Under the pieces are notes generated by a model. That model was not told where the DNA came from and searched no databases. It worked only from the letters and a program-made list of their open reading frames with translations. The position numbers and the translations under genes are program-made. From Aureococcus anophagefferens (lineage: Eukaryota > Sar > Pelagophyceae > Pelagomonadales > Pelagomonadaceae), in the NCBI RefSeq assembly GCF_000186865.1, contig NW_008705565.1, positions 2,544,709-2,608,708 on the forward strand: DNA of 64,000 nucleotides, in the 5' to 3' direction. Of this stretch, positions 10,178-19,408 are shown in pieces. The first letter of the stretch is position 1. Each line of letters starts with the position of its first letter.

Positions 10178-10433
10178 GGCGGGGGCTGCCCCCGTCGGCA
10201 AGACAACCGCTTCCGGGTTACCCGTCGCGGACGTCGTTTCGGTGGTTGCGTGGGAAAGGCAAACACGTTGCATTTTTTTTGGTGAACTCCCAGGCTACTC
10301 GCGTAGAGCGGGAACCGCGCACGACCACAGGAGCACCCTCGCCCGCTCCAGGCCACCCCCCGAGCTCGACTCAGGCGCAACATCGACGCCGGGCTTATCG
10401 TCCAACGCGCGCGCCTCGCGACGCCGGCCGCGG

Positions 10434-11271
10434 TTACCCCGCGGCCTGCGCGACGCGGTTGAGGCGGATGAAGTATTTCAGGTTCATGTTCGGCTTGATG
10501 AGGCACTCGCCCCCCTCCGTGCAGACGCCCTTCTCGCCGTAGGCGAGCTCCGCGGGCACCAAAGCCTGGACCTCCTCGCCCGGCTTCATCTGCGATACGA
10601 CCTGCTCGATGCCGACGATGACCTGCTTGTCGCCGAGGCGGAAGGCGAGGGGCTTGCCGCCCTTCTTCTCCGTCGAGTCGAAGACCTCGCCGCTCGGCAG
10701 GAAGCCCGTGTAGTCGATGATGCAGAACGAGCCTGTGTGGAATTCAACCACTGGTTTGGGGGGTCCCCACCAAACTTCAGAACTCTCTATCTCGGTCAAA
10801 TCGAAGTCGATTCGGCTGATTTTTGGACGGATCGATTGCTCTCGTCGAGTTCTCGAAGCACATCAGAAAGCCTTGCGCCGAAACGGTCGCATACGCGCAC
10901 ATTGAAGTCGGGTTGAAGATTTGATTTCCACACAGGAACGAGCCGCTCGTCGGCACGCACGACCCCGCGAGGCCCGTCGGGTCCGCGTTGGGGCACTTGC
11001 CCTCCTTGACGATGACGTACTTGACGCCGCCCTTCGTCTTCTGGATGGCAGACGCGGAGACGACCTGGTCCGCGACGGCGCGCGGCGCCGCCGCCGCCGC
11101 CGCCGCCGCCGCGAGGCCCGCGGCGGCGGCGCGGCGGTCGAGGGCGCGCGGCGCGTCGAGGTTTCGCGCGTCCGGCTCTGCGCGCAGGCGCGTCGCCGCG
11201 CGTTGCGCTGCTGGCGGCGCGAAGGCTGCCGCCGCGGTGAGCGCGGCCAAAGCCGTCAGAAGCCGAGCCAT
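10434..11271 (-). CDS. thylakoid-lumen FKBP-type peptidyl-prolyl isomerase
   Basis: Two exons (11271-10944 and 10732-10434) give 208 residues. The N-terminus is a tripartite import sequence: an ER signal peptide MARLLTALAALTAAAAFAPP with the stramenopile A-F-A-P cleavage motif, a transit stretch, then a twin-arginine lumen signal (DRRAAAAGLAAAAA ending PRAVA). The mature protein is an FKBP (FCIIDYTGFLPSGEVFDST, GKPLAFRLG, VIVGIEQVVSQMKPGEE, LAYGEKG). FKBPs speed prolyl isomerisation; lumen members assist photosystem assembly. The intron is a family B introner with a GC donor (G|GCTCGTTC), and only this join restores TSGSFCIID. The gene is divergent from the helicase gene. Confidence 0.9.
10733..10935 (+). 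mobile_element. introner element, family B (copy in FKBP)
   Basis: 203 bp with perfect inverted ends CTGTGTGG / CCACACAG and 8-bp duplications GAACGAGC at 10725-10732 and 10936-10943. It is spliced as a 211-nt GC-AG intron of the minus-strand FKBP gene (donor GCTCGTTC from the target copy). It shares an internal core with family A (TCGGCTGATTTTTGGACG) but has different ends. Confidence 0.92.
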
Positions 11272-11655
11272 GTTGAGATCGAGCCTGAGGACTGAATCAC
11301 CATGTTGAAGGGCAAATGAGCCGGCGCCGCGCGTCGTACATGCTTCCGCGCGTGAACTCTCCGGCTGCTGCCTTGGGAAGCAGACGCAGCTTCGCGAGGA
11401 TCGAGCCCGCGCGCGCGCACCGGCGCGCGCGCGCCCTCTCGCCGGCCGATACCGGGACACATCGAGCTCGTTTTCGCAGGAAATTCGGCACACGAACGCG
11501 AGCGCTCGCGCGACACCGCGGTCTCCCGGCTGCAGGCCGCGGACCGATGCGGCCCGCGCGTTTTTTTCCGCCACAAGATGGCTCAAGTTTGACACCACGC
11601 ACCTGTGCCAAAAGACGAATCTGCCGAAGGGATGGGAGGCTACCGTTGCCGGCCC
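11272..11655. promoter_or_regulatory. divergent intergenic region, FKBP / helicase
   Basis: 384 bp between two outward-facing genes, so it must carry both promoters. No TATA-like box or repeat stands out. If the helicase starts at the upstream ATG (11605) the region shrinks to 333 bp. ORFs cross it on both strands but show no domain. Confidence 0.4.
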
Positions 11656-13932
11656 ATGCGGCTCGCGCTGGCGCTCTGCGCGTGCGGCGCCGTCGCCTTG
11701 CAGCCCGCGCGAACACAACAACACCGGCGCTGCGACCCCCTGGCGTCGACGGCGTCGCGGCCGCCGCGGACGGGCCGCGGGCGGGCGGCGAAGTTCATCG
11801 CGAGCCGCGAGGCCGAGGCGAGCTACGCGGCGCGGCTCCGGGGCCTCCTGCGCTGGGAGCGCGAGGCCGAGGAGCGGGCGGCGAAGCAGCGCCTCGAGGA
11901 GTGGAGCGACGCGCGCCTCCTGGACGAGGGCGTCGCCGTCGTCGGTTTAGGCGCGACGCGGCTGCCGCGCGCGACGCTCTTCGGCCGCCCCGTCGTGCGC
12001 CTCGAGCTGCCGCGGGCGCGCGGCGACCGGGCGCCGCCGCCCCTGCCCCACCACCGCTTCACCGGCGGCGACCTCTGCCTCGTCAGCGAGCGGCGGCCCT
12101 CCGGCGGCTCCGGCGGCGGCGTCGAGGGCACGGTGCTCGCGCGGGGCCCGCGCCACGTCGACGTCGTCGTCGGCTCGGCGAGCGCCGCGGACAGGCTGGC
12201 GTCGGGCCCGCCCCTGCGCCTCGACATGTACTTCTCCGGCGTGAGCTACGACCGCATGGACGCGGCGGTGGACGCCTTAACGTCCGGGTCGTCGGGCTAC
12301 CTCGACGCGCGGCGCCTCAACGCCGACGACGACGTCGTCCTCGAGCTGCGGCGCGCCCTCGTGCGCGACGACCGCGACGAGGTCGTCGCCCTCGCGACCG
12401 CGCGCGCGGGCGGCTTGTGCCGAAAAGCGCCCTCGGAAGGCGCCGCGCGCGCCGCGGTCCGAGCCGCGACGGCGGACGCGCCCCTCGACGCCGCCCAGGC
12501 CGCGGCGGCGGCGGGCGCCATCGGCCGGCGCCTGAGCCTCATCCAGGGCCCGCCGGGCACGGGCAAGACGCGGACCGCGGCCGCCGCGCTCGCGGCCGCC
12601 GTCGTTTTACGGGATTCGGAGCGCGGGCGGGCGCCGCGGGGCTTCTCCACGCGGCGGGCGCTGGCCTGCGCGGCGTCGAACGTCGCCGCGGACAACCTGC
12701 TCGAGGCGCTGCTGGCGTTGAACGTGTCCGCGGTCCGCGTGGGACACCCGGCGGCGACGCGGGAGGCGCTCCGGCCCGCGTGCCTCGACGCGAAGCTCGC
12801 CGCGCTGGCCAAGGAGAATGGACTCGACTTAAACAAGCCCGGCGCGCGCGACGAGCTCCAGCGCGAGGCGCTGCTCGCCGCGGACGTCGTAGTGTGCACG
12901 ACGGTCGGCGCGGGCTGCGACGCCCTGGCGCCGTTCCTCGTCGACGCGCGGGGCAGGAAGCCGCCGCCGCCGCTGGATTTCGGGTTGGTGTTATTAGACG
13001 AGGCGGCCCAGGCGACGGAGCCCGCGTGCTTGGTCCCCATCGCCTGCGCGCGCGCGTGCTCGCAGCTCATCCTCGTCGGCGACAACAAGCAATTACCCCC
13101 GACGGTGCTGAGCCGCGAGGCCGCCGCGGGCGGGCTGCCCGTGAGCCTCTTCCAGCGCCTCGCGGACGCCGGCGTGCCGCCGGCGCTGCTCACGACCCAG
13201 TACCGCATGCACCCCGCGCTGAACCGGTTCTCGAGCGAGCGCTTCTATGGGGGCCGCGTGAAGACGCACGGCGCCGTCGCGCGCGAGCGCGCGAGCAGGC
13301 CGCCGCCGGCGGGCATCGACTGGCCGAACCGGAACAAGCCCATCGCGATCCTGCCCGTGCCCGCGCCCGCGGGCTCGGGCGGCAACGAGGAGCGCGAGTC
13401 CGACCAAACGAAGACGAGCGCGGGCGGCGCGTCGTTCCTCAACAAGCCCGAGCTCGACGCCCTCGTGGGCGTCGTGGCATCGCTGCTCGCGACGTCGGAC
13501 CTGCGCGCCGAGGACATCGGCGTCATCACGCCCTACGCGGCGCAGCGCCGCGCGATCGCGGACGCGCTCGCGGCCGGCGGCGGCGGCGACGTCGAGGTCA
13601 ACACGGTCGACGCCTACCAGGGCCGCGAGAAGGACGTCATCATCATCTCGACCGTGCGGTCCAACGCGCGCAGGACGCTGGGCTTCGTCCGCGACGACCG
13701 CCGCATGAACGTCGCGCTCACGCGCGCGCGCCGCGCCGTCGTCCTCGTCGGCGACCCGGCGACGCTCCGCGAGGACGACACCTGGCGCAAATTCATCCAC
13801 CAGTGCACCGACGACGGCTGCGTCCTCACGCCGCCCGACGGCGCGAAGATCCCGCCGCCGATCCTCGTGCCCGCGCCGCCGCTCCTCCTCGGCGGCGGCG
13901 ACTCGGTCTCGTCGGCGACGGCGCAGGCTTAG
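11656..13932 (+). CDS. UPF1/IGHMBP2-like superfamily 1 helicase, possibly organelle-targeted
   Basis: 758 residues from MRLALALCACGAVALQPA; an in-frame ATG at 11605 would add 17 residues. SF1B motifs are complete and in order: GPPGTGKT (Walker A), VLLDEAAQATEP (Walker B), GDNKQLPPTV, TTQYRMHPALN, VNTVDAYQGREKD and RRMNVALTRAR. The helicase core starts near residue 290. The first 280 residues resemble the SMUBP2/UPF1 1B region (long helix with KFIASREAEASYAARL). The hydrophobic N-terminus ending ALQPA looks like a signal/plastid leader, so it may act on plastid nucleic acid rather than in nonsense-mediated decay. Family certain, location inferred. Confidence 0.88.
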   Translation: MRLALALCACGAVALQPARTQQHRRCDPLASTASRPPRTGRGRAAKFIASREAEASYAARLRGLLRWEREAEERAAKQRLEEWSDARLLDEGVAVVGLGATRLPRATLFGRPVVRLELPRARGDRAPPPLPHHRFTGGDLCLVSERRPSGGSGGGVEGTVLARGPRHVDVVVGSASAADRLASGPPLRLDMYFSGVSYDRMDAAVDALTSGSSGYLDARRLNADDDVVLELRRALVRDDRDEVVALATARAGGLCRKAPSEGAARAAVRAATADAPLDAAQAAAAAGAIGRRLSLIQGPPGTGKTRTAAAALAAAVVLRDSERGRAPRGFSTRRALACAASNVAADNLLEALLALNVSAVRVGHPAATREALRPACLDAKLAALAKENGLDLNKPGARDELQREALLAADVVVCTTVGAGCDALAPFLVDARGRKPPPPLDFGLVLLDEAAQATEPACLVPIACARACSQLILVGDNKQLPPTVLSREAAAGGLPVSLFQRLADAGVPPALLTTQYRMHPALNRFSSERFYGGRVKTHGAVARERASRPPPAGIDWPNRNKPIAILPVPAPAGSGGNEERESDQTKTSAGGASFLNKPELDALVGVVASLLATSDLRAEDIGVITPYAAQRRAIADALAAGGGGDVEVNTVDAYQGREKDVIIISTVRSNARRTLGFVRDDRRMNVALTRARRAVVLVGDPATLREDDTWRKFIHQCTDDGCVLTPPDGAKIPPPILVPAPPLLLGGGDSVSSATAQA

Positions 13933-13996
13933 TGCTCGCCCGCTCTTGTTCATAACACCCCCTTGTACATTCAGATAGATCTTCGCGAGGCGGAAC

Positions 13997-14956
13997 TTAC
14001 AGCCACTCGAGGCGCGACAGGATATCTCGGAACGCGGGGATGACGTTGTCCACGCGCTGATCGAAGTTCGCCGCCTGCTCTTCTGAATCCTTTGTTCGTG
14101 CATATTCTTCCTCCTCCCAGTTTGCGGCGCGAAGCTGAATGTCGGCGACGAGGCCCGTGGGGTCGGGGCCCATCGGGAACGAGACAGTGAGGTTGGTTTC
14201 GAAGCGCCACATAGGATCTTCGAGATTGATCGTCCGTCGGTAGAACGTGACGAGCGAAAAGTAGGGATCGTTCCAAGAACTCGCACAATCCCGCGACTTC
14301 ATGTCCAAGGACACCATTTGGAGGAGCTTCGCGATGCGTCCGTCCGGCTTTTCGAACATCCACGTGATATAAAGTTCGCGATCCGGAATAGGACTACAGT
14401 TGGCCGCTTCTCCAGGCAACGCGGTGAATGGGACCTTGATCTCCGGGATCGTCGCGGTGTCGGTCCAGCATTTCATCCCGTGCTCGTTCTCGGTGCCGAT
14501 TTGCAGGCTGATCATGTCCGGATCTATACCCATAGGGTCCGTCGCCGGCACGTATGGGAATCGCGCCAGGAAGACGACGTCGCCACCAAGCTTGTCGATG
14601 TCGCTATTGGCCTGTGTGACGGTGACGACCACCGTCAATTCACAATCCAAATCTTCACGGAAGTCTGGTCCATGTGGCTCAAAGTTTATGTCCCCGTAAA
14701 ACTCGAGCATCGTCGCACGCCGAAAACGCTCGCGACCGGACCCGCCGATCGCGCACCAGAGATCCGGCTCGTCGCGCGCGGCGAACGCGTTCCACAGGCC
14801 ATCACGCTGCGCCGCATTATTAAGCGCTTTCGCGGCCCGCGCCGGCGCGCCAGTTTCGTAGAACTCTAAGAAGAGGAAGACTTCCTGCCACAGGTCCTCG
14901 CTCACCGCCGCGACCGCCCGGTTCTGGGCCACAGCGCGGGCGTGGCGTGTCTTCAT
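13997..14956 (-). CDS. F-box-like protein
   Basis: 319 residues from MKTRHARAVAQNRAV. Residues 15-60 (VSEDLWQEVFLFLEF, then AKALNNAAQRDGLWNAF) have the L-x-E-V-F-x-F-L pattern and second helix of an F-box. The rest is a beta-rich C-terminal region with no recognised repeats (GGDVVFLARFPYVPATDP, LLQMVSLDMKSRDCASSW). If the F-box call is right it would bind SKP1 and bring a substrate to a cullin ligase. GC content is clearly lower than in the neighbouring genes. It is divergent from the GH28 gene. Confidence 0.55.
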   Translation of the reverse strand: MKTRHARAVAQNRAVAAVSEDLWQEVFLFLEFYETGAPARAAKALNNAAQRDGLWNAFAARDEPDLWCAIGGSGRERFRRATMLEFYGDINFEPHGPDFREDLDCELTVVVTVTQANSDIDKLGGDVVFLARFPYVPATDPMGIDPDMISLQIGTENEHGMKCWTDTATIPEIKVPFTALPGEAANCSPIPDRELYITWMFEKPDGRIAKLLQMVSLDMKSRDCASSWNDPYFSLVTFYRRTINLEDPMWRFETNLTVSFPMGPDPTGLVADIQLRAANWEEEEYARTKDSEEQAANFDQRVDNVIPAFRDILSRLEWL

Positions 14957-15235
14957 TAGCACGATCAGGGGGCGTCGGGCGGCGCCACGCGTTGAGTTGC
15001 AAATTTGCCACTGGCGAGTGGCGCCGATGGCGCCGTGGCGATGCGCACGGAAGTGCAGCGGCCGAAGACGCCTTCGACGTGCACCGCGAAGACGTCTTCG
15101 CACTTCGGCGTTCCGATGTGGACGTCCCAAGCGCGCACACGTTCGCGCGATGGCGCGCGCCGCTGTGCTCGGACGCGCACCGACGCGCTGCCGCGCGGCG
15201 CGCCCATGCACAAGTCCGCGCGGCCCGCGTGGCCC

Positions 15236-16807
15236 ATGCGCACCCTCGCCCTCGCGCTGCTGCTGTCCGTCGCGAGCGCCGCCGAGTTCTCCATCGAGGC
15301 CCACGGCGCCGTCGCGGGGACGACGGACAGCGAGAGCGCCGCGGCGAACGGCTACGCCCTCTTCTACGCGCTCAAGAACGCGTCCGCGGGCGACGTCGTC
15401 GTCGTGCCCGCGGGTTTACGCTTCGACGTCATCCCCTGCTGCACGCTCGTGAACCTCAAGGGCGTGTCCCTGCGCGTCGACGGCGCCCTCGCGGGCCACG
15501 ACTGCAGCTCGAGCGGCTACGACAAGTGGCCCCTCGACGGCCACGACTTCCGGTCGATCCTCAAGTTCGAGGACTGCGAGGGCCTCCGCGTCTCCGGCGC
15601 GGGCGCCATCGACGGCCAGGGCCACCACTGGTGGTGGTCCTTCGCGCTCAACCGCCTCGAGCAGAAGCGGCCCCTCGCGCTCGAGGTCAACGGCTGCTCG
15701 GACGTCGTCCTGGAGGGCCTCGCGGTTTTGGACAGCCCGCGGTTCAACGTCTTCTTCGGCGCCTTCAGCCGGAACGTCCGCGTGCGCGGCGTGACGATTC
15801 TCTGCGACTGGGAGTCGCAGCAATCGGCCGCGGCCGCCGCGCGGCGCCGCGCGGAGGCCCTCGGCCTCGAGCTGCCCATGTTTCCCTTCAACACCGACGG
15901 GATCGACGTCGCGGGCGCGGACATCCTAGTCGAGGACAGCGTCATATCCAACTGGGACGACGTCATCGCCGTCAAGCCCGCGGACTCGCTCGGCGACGAC
16001 GGGTTGCCCAAGGCGTTCGGCGAGGACTGCACGCGGAACGTCACCGTGCGGAACCTGACGGTCTATCGGGGCGCGGGCCTCTCGGTGGGCTCCGTGCACC
16101 CGTCGACGCGCAAGCCCTGCGTCGACGGCGTCTTGTTCGAGGACATCGTGCTCTACCAGCCGACGAAGGGGCCCTACGTGAAGCCCGACTTGGCCGGTTC
16201 GGACTGCGACGGCTTGGGCTTCGACGACTGCGCGGCGACGATCAGCGACGTCGTCTATCGTTCCATCAAGATGACGCGCGCCGTGCCCGACGCCGAGCCC
16301 CCGGGCTGGGCCGCGCTGGAGGCGTCGGCGCGCGCGCGCGCGCTCGACGGCGCGCGCGCCGTCCGCGCGCGGTTCCTCGCCGACGTCGCGGCCGCGGACG
16401 CCGAGGCGACGGCGGCCTACGCGGCGTCGCGCAGACTCGAGCACACCTACGCCTGCTCCGCGAAGAACTACTTCTGCATGGAGTGGCCCCTCTTCCTCGG
16501 CACGCAGCAGCAGCTCGAGCCCGACGGCTCGGGCAGCGGCATCTGGGCGCAAACGGAGCCGCGCGTCGCCGTCTCCGGCGTCACCTTCTCCGACGTCAAG
16601 GCCCACGGCGGCACCTGGCCCATGTCCGCCGCCGTCGTCCGCTGCAACGCCTCCAAGCCCTGCGCGGACCTCGTCTTCGACGACGTCGTCATCGACGCGG
16701 ACGTCTTCGCCACGGGCCGCAAGTACGTCTGCGACGGCCCGGACGACGCCGCCGGCGCCGTCGGCGACGGCAACGACCCGGACCCGTCGGACTGCGTCGC
16801 CGAGTAA
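15236..16807 (+). CDS. secreted GH28-like glycoside hydrolase (polygalacturonase fold)
   Basis: 523 residues from MRTLALALLLSVASAAEFS, an excellent signal peptide; upstream in-frame Mets at 15206 and 15005 add non-signal sequence. The right-handed beta-helix pattern is obvious, and the GH28 acid residues are present: NTDG at 219-222 and DD at 241-242 (NWDDVIAVK). The third motif reads YRGAGLSVGS, whereas active polygalacturonases have G-H-G, so the family histidine is Ala here. A long Ala/Arg insertion interrupts the later coils. It may act on an algal uronic-acid polysaccharide, or be inactive. Two Cys-rich segments suggest disulphides. Confidence 0.8.
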   Translation: MRTLALALLLSVASAAEFSIEAHGAVAGTTDSESAAANGYALFYALKNASAGDVVVVPAGLRFDVIPCCTLVNLKGVSLRVDGALAGHDCSSSGYDKWPLDGHDFRSILKFEDCEGLRVSGAGAIDGQGHHWWWSFALNRLEQKRPLALEVNGCSDVVLEGLAVLDSPRFNVFFGAFSRNVRVRGVTILCDWESQQSAAAAARRRAEALGLELPMFPFNTDGIDVAGADILVEDSVISNWDDVIAVKPADSLGDDGLPKAFGEDCTRNVTVRNLTVYRGAGLSVGSVHPSTRKPCVDGVLFEDIVLYQPTKGPYVKPDLAGSDCDGLGFDDCAATISDVVYRSIKMTRAVPDAEPPGWAALEASARARALDGARAVRARFLADVAAADAEATAAYAASRRLEHTYACSAKNYFCMEWPLFLGTQQQLEPDGSGSGIWAQTEPRVAVSGVTFSDVKAHGGTWPMSAAVVRCNASKPCADLVFDDVVIDADVFATGRKYVCDGPDDAAGAVGDGNDPDPSDCVAE

Positions 16808-17006
16808 GCCGCCTTTTGTGTGCGCGGGGCTGGTCCGCGCGGGCCGGGGCGTCGGCGTCCAAGCGTCCGTTGCGCCGCGCGGCTTTGTGCAGGCGATCCA
16901 GCCCCCGCGAGCCACTTCACCATGTCGGACGCACCCGAGGCCTGTATCTCCGCGTCGTCGTCTCTGCTTGAGGCCGGATCGCGCGGCACCTAACCTCGCA
17001 CCAACC

Positions 17007-17613
17007 ATGCGCGGAATCATGACGGCGGTGTTGTTGGCGTCGGCGCAGGCCTGGACGCCGGCGTCGAAGGTGTCGGGCTCGGGGCTGTCGTGCGGGCCGG
17101 CGTCCGGGGCCGCGCGCGCCGCCGCCGGAGAGCGCGCGCGCTACGGCAACATCGCGCCGCCGCGCGCGCACGGCCGCCGTCCGCAGGATGTCGAGGAAGC
17201 GGTGCACGGCGCTCCAGGGCATGAAGGACCTCGGGTCCGAGGGCGACTTCGACAAGGCGGTCAAGGCGCGCGCGCCGCGTCCCCGCCGGTCGCCCCCCGC
17301 GCGCGCCGCGGCCCCGACGCCCGCGCGCCCGCAGGACGCCGGCGACTCGCTCATGGTCGTCGACTTCGCGACGACGTGGTGCGGCCCGTGCAAGGTCATG
17401 GAGCCGAAGATGAACGCCATGAGCGAGGAGTACACCGACGCCATCTTCTACAAAGTCATCGGCGACAGCAGCGCCGAGGCGAGCAGCCTCATGAAGCGGG
17501 AAGGCGTGCGGGCCGTGCCCTCCTTCCACTTTTGGAAAAATGGCGAGAAGGTCGACGTCGTCAACGGCGCCAACATCGAGGCCGTGACGTCCAACGTACA
17601 AAAGTACCTCTGA
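17007..17613 (+). CDS. thioredoxin, probably plastid-targeted
   Basis: Proposed exons 17007-17131, 17187-17265 and 17335-17613 (160 residues). The start MRGIMTAVLLASAQAWTP is a signal peptide with an aromatic after the cleavage site, the stramenopile plastid pattern. The mature protein has the active site WCGPCK, a cis-Pro loop AVPSFHF and ends VTSNVQKYL. The second intron (69 nt, GCGCGC...GCAG) is well supported because it joins FDKAVK to DAGDSLMVVDF as in other thioredoxins. If retained it would add 23 in-frame residues. The first intron is tentative: a frame change is certain, but the GC donor at 17132 is one of several choices. Thioredoxins reduce disulphides on target enzymes. Confidence 0.82.
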
Positions 17614-17767
17614 GGCGGGCGCCGCAGCGCGCCGCGCTCGGAGGCGACGCGGCCGCGCTCCCGGGGACAGCACCCCTGGTTCCAACTAAGTAGTGTCTCG
17701 AGAGGCCGCGGCGTTGCTGTCGGAAGGGTCGTCGTCGTCGTACCGCCGCGCGGAGACCGGGCCGCCG

Positions 17768-19117
17768 TCACGGAACCGCGCCGTCGTCGTCGACGGCGAT
17801 TTCGACGAAGCGGAGGTGGCCCGCGCCCGTCGGGAGGACGGCGGCGTCCGCGCCGCGGGCGGCGAGGAGCCGGTCCGCGCGCGGCGCGACGTCGTCCGCG
17901 GACCCGTCGCCGCGGAAGACGCGGACGCCGCCGCGCGGCGCGTCCTCGAAGAAGTAGTAGTAGGCCGCGGCGGGCGCGCGGGCCCGCCGCGATTGGGGCG
18001 GGTAGAGCGCGAGCGCGGCGCGGCCGCCGAGCGCCGCGGCGAGCGCGGCCGCCTCCGGCGCGGCGGCGTCGACGGGTCGCGCGAGGTCGTCGCGCGACCC
18101 GTCCGCCGGCCCCGGCGCGACGAGAAACGGCGCCGCCGCGGCCTCCGCGGCGTGGTCTTCGCGCGTCCTCGGACGGGCGTCGAAGCGCGGCAGCAGGCGC
18201 CGCGCCTCGGCGGCGAGCCGCGCGGCCGCGGCGGGCCCGAGGAAGCCGTCGACGACGGCGACGGCGTCGGGCGCGCGCGGCGGCGGCGGCGGCGGCCGCG
18301 GCGCGTGTTCATCCCGGAGCGTCGCGGCCGCGTGTTCATCCCGGAGCGTCGGCGCCCCCTCCGGCGTCCGCGGCGCGACGCGGCGCAGGCCGAAGCGGCC
18401 CAGGTCGCCGTCGTCGAGGAGGCCGCTCGCGTCGCGCACGTCGCGGTCGCCGAGCGCCGAGAAGAAGGCGGCCTCGGACCGCGCGTGGAGGCCCCGCCGC
18501 TCCCAGCAGACGAAGGCGACGGCCCGGGACGCGGCGAGCGCCGCCGCGAGGTCCCGCGACGCCGCCTCGCCGGCGTGGACGCAGTCCGCCAGCAACACGA
18601 CGTCGACGTCGCGCCCGACGGCGCCGGCGCCCCAGACGCGCCGCTCCGCCGTCACCCGTCGTCGCGACGCGGCGGCGTTCGCCGCGAGGACCTCGACGGC
18701 CGCGGGCTCAAAGTCAGAGATAACGACGGCCGCCGCGCTGGCCGCCGCGGCGACGAGGCCGGGCACGCCGCTCGCGCCCGCGCCGAGCTCGAGGACCCGC
18801 TTCCCCGCCACGGGCACGCGGCCCGCCGCGACGGCGCGCGCGAGCACGAGCGACGCGGGCCACACGGCGCCTCCGGTCGGCGCGACGTCGCCGGTCAACA
18901 GCGCGTCGAGGCGCCGCCGCGCGAGGAGCGGGACGTCCCCGACGGGCGGGCCGACGGCGACGGTCGTCCAGCACCAGTGCTCATCGTCGAAGTCGGGCGG
19001 CGCCGACGCGAGGAGGTGGCGGACGTCTTCGACGGACCGCCGGGCTGGGGCGTCGCCGCGACTTGGGCGCGCCGCGCGGCGCGCCGCCAGGCGCGCGCGC
19101 AGGCGCTCCGTCGACAT
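17768..19117 (-). CDS. METTL21-like methyltransferase fused to a 2OG-dioxygenase-like domain
   Basis: 449 residues from MSTERLRARL. The N-terminal half is a class I methyltransferase of the lysine-methylating METTL21 group: VWPASLVLARA, motif I RVLELGAGASGVPGL, VVISDFEP and VVLLADCVHAGE. After a tandemly repeated linker (TLRDEHA twice) the C-terminal half looks like a prolyl-4-hydroxylase-type fold (DAVAVVDGFLGP, LALYPP, AYYYFFED, GGVRVF, then AGHLRFVEIAVD). The iron-binding H-x-D expected between LALYPP and AYYYFF is missing, so the second domain is probably not a normal oxygenase. It is head-to-head with exportin-2. Confidence 0.72.
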   Translation of the reverse strand: MSTERLRARLAARRAARPSRGDAPARRSVEDVRHLLASAPPDFDDEHWCWTTVAVGPPVGDVPLLARRRLDALLTGDVAPTGGAVWPASLVLARAVAAGRVPVAGKRVLELGAGASGVPGLVAAAASAAAVVISDFEPAAVEVLAANAAASRRRVTAERRVWGAGAVGRDVDVVLLADCVHAGEAASRDLAAALAASRAVAFVCWERRGLHARSEAAFFSALGDRDVRDASGLLDDGDLGRFGLRRVAPRTPEGAPTLRDEHAAATLRDEHAPRPPPPPPRAPDAVAVVDGFLGPAAAARLAAEARRLLPRFDARPRTREDHAAEAAAAPFLVAPGPADGSRDDLARPVDAAAPEAAALAAALGGRAALALYPPQSRRARAPAAAYYYFFEDAPRGGVRVFRGDGSADDVAPRADRLLAARGADAAVLPTGAGHLRFVEIAVDDDGAVP

Positions 19118-19408
19118 GGCACATGGGCGCGAGCACGGTGGGTTCGGCTGAGGCGCACCGGTCGACGCCTGCGGTGTCGGCGCGCTGCCGCCGACGGACG
19201 ACGGCGGTGTCGGCGCGCTGCCGCCGACTGACGAAGCCGGACGGACGACGGCGCGGGCTGCCCTGGGCCTTGCGAAGAGGCCTCGTCGAGCGCAGCGTCG
19301 GTTTGGACAGCTCTCGCCGCCGCATCGCCTGCGCGCCTTGACTCGTTGCGCCGGCGCCGGCGGTCGTTGGGCGGGCGAGCGGCGCCTCGCGCGCTTCCGA
19401 GGGACGCC
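19118..19408. promoter_or_regulatory. divergent promoter region with tandem repeat
   Basis: 291 bp between the starts of the methyltransferase fusion and exportin-2. It holds two copies of a roughly 35-bp unit (GCGGTGTCGGCGCGCTGCCG) at about 19169-19240. No TATA-like element was recognised. Confidence 0.45.

Noticed and set aside
11094..11113. GCC microsatellite as a regulatory or CRISPR-like repeat
   Set aside because: It encodes the Ala run of the FKBP lumen signal; no spacers are present. No CRISPR array, tRNA or rRNA was found in the window.
11316..13955. 879-codon plus-strand ORF overlapping the helicase
   Set aside because: Same strand but a shifted frame; Arg-rich and without motifs, whereas the helicase frame has every SF1 motif.
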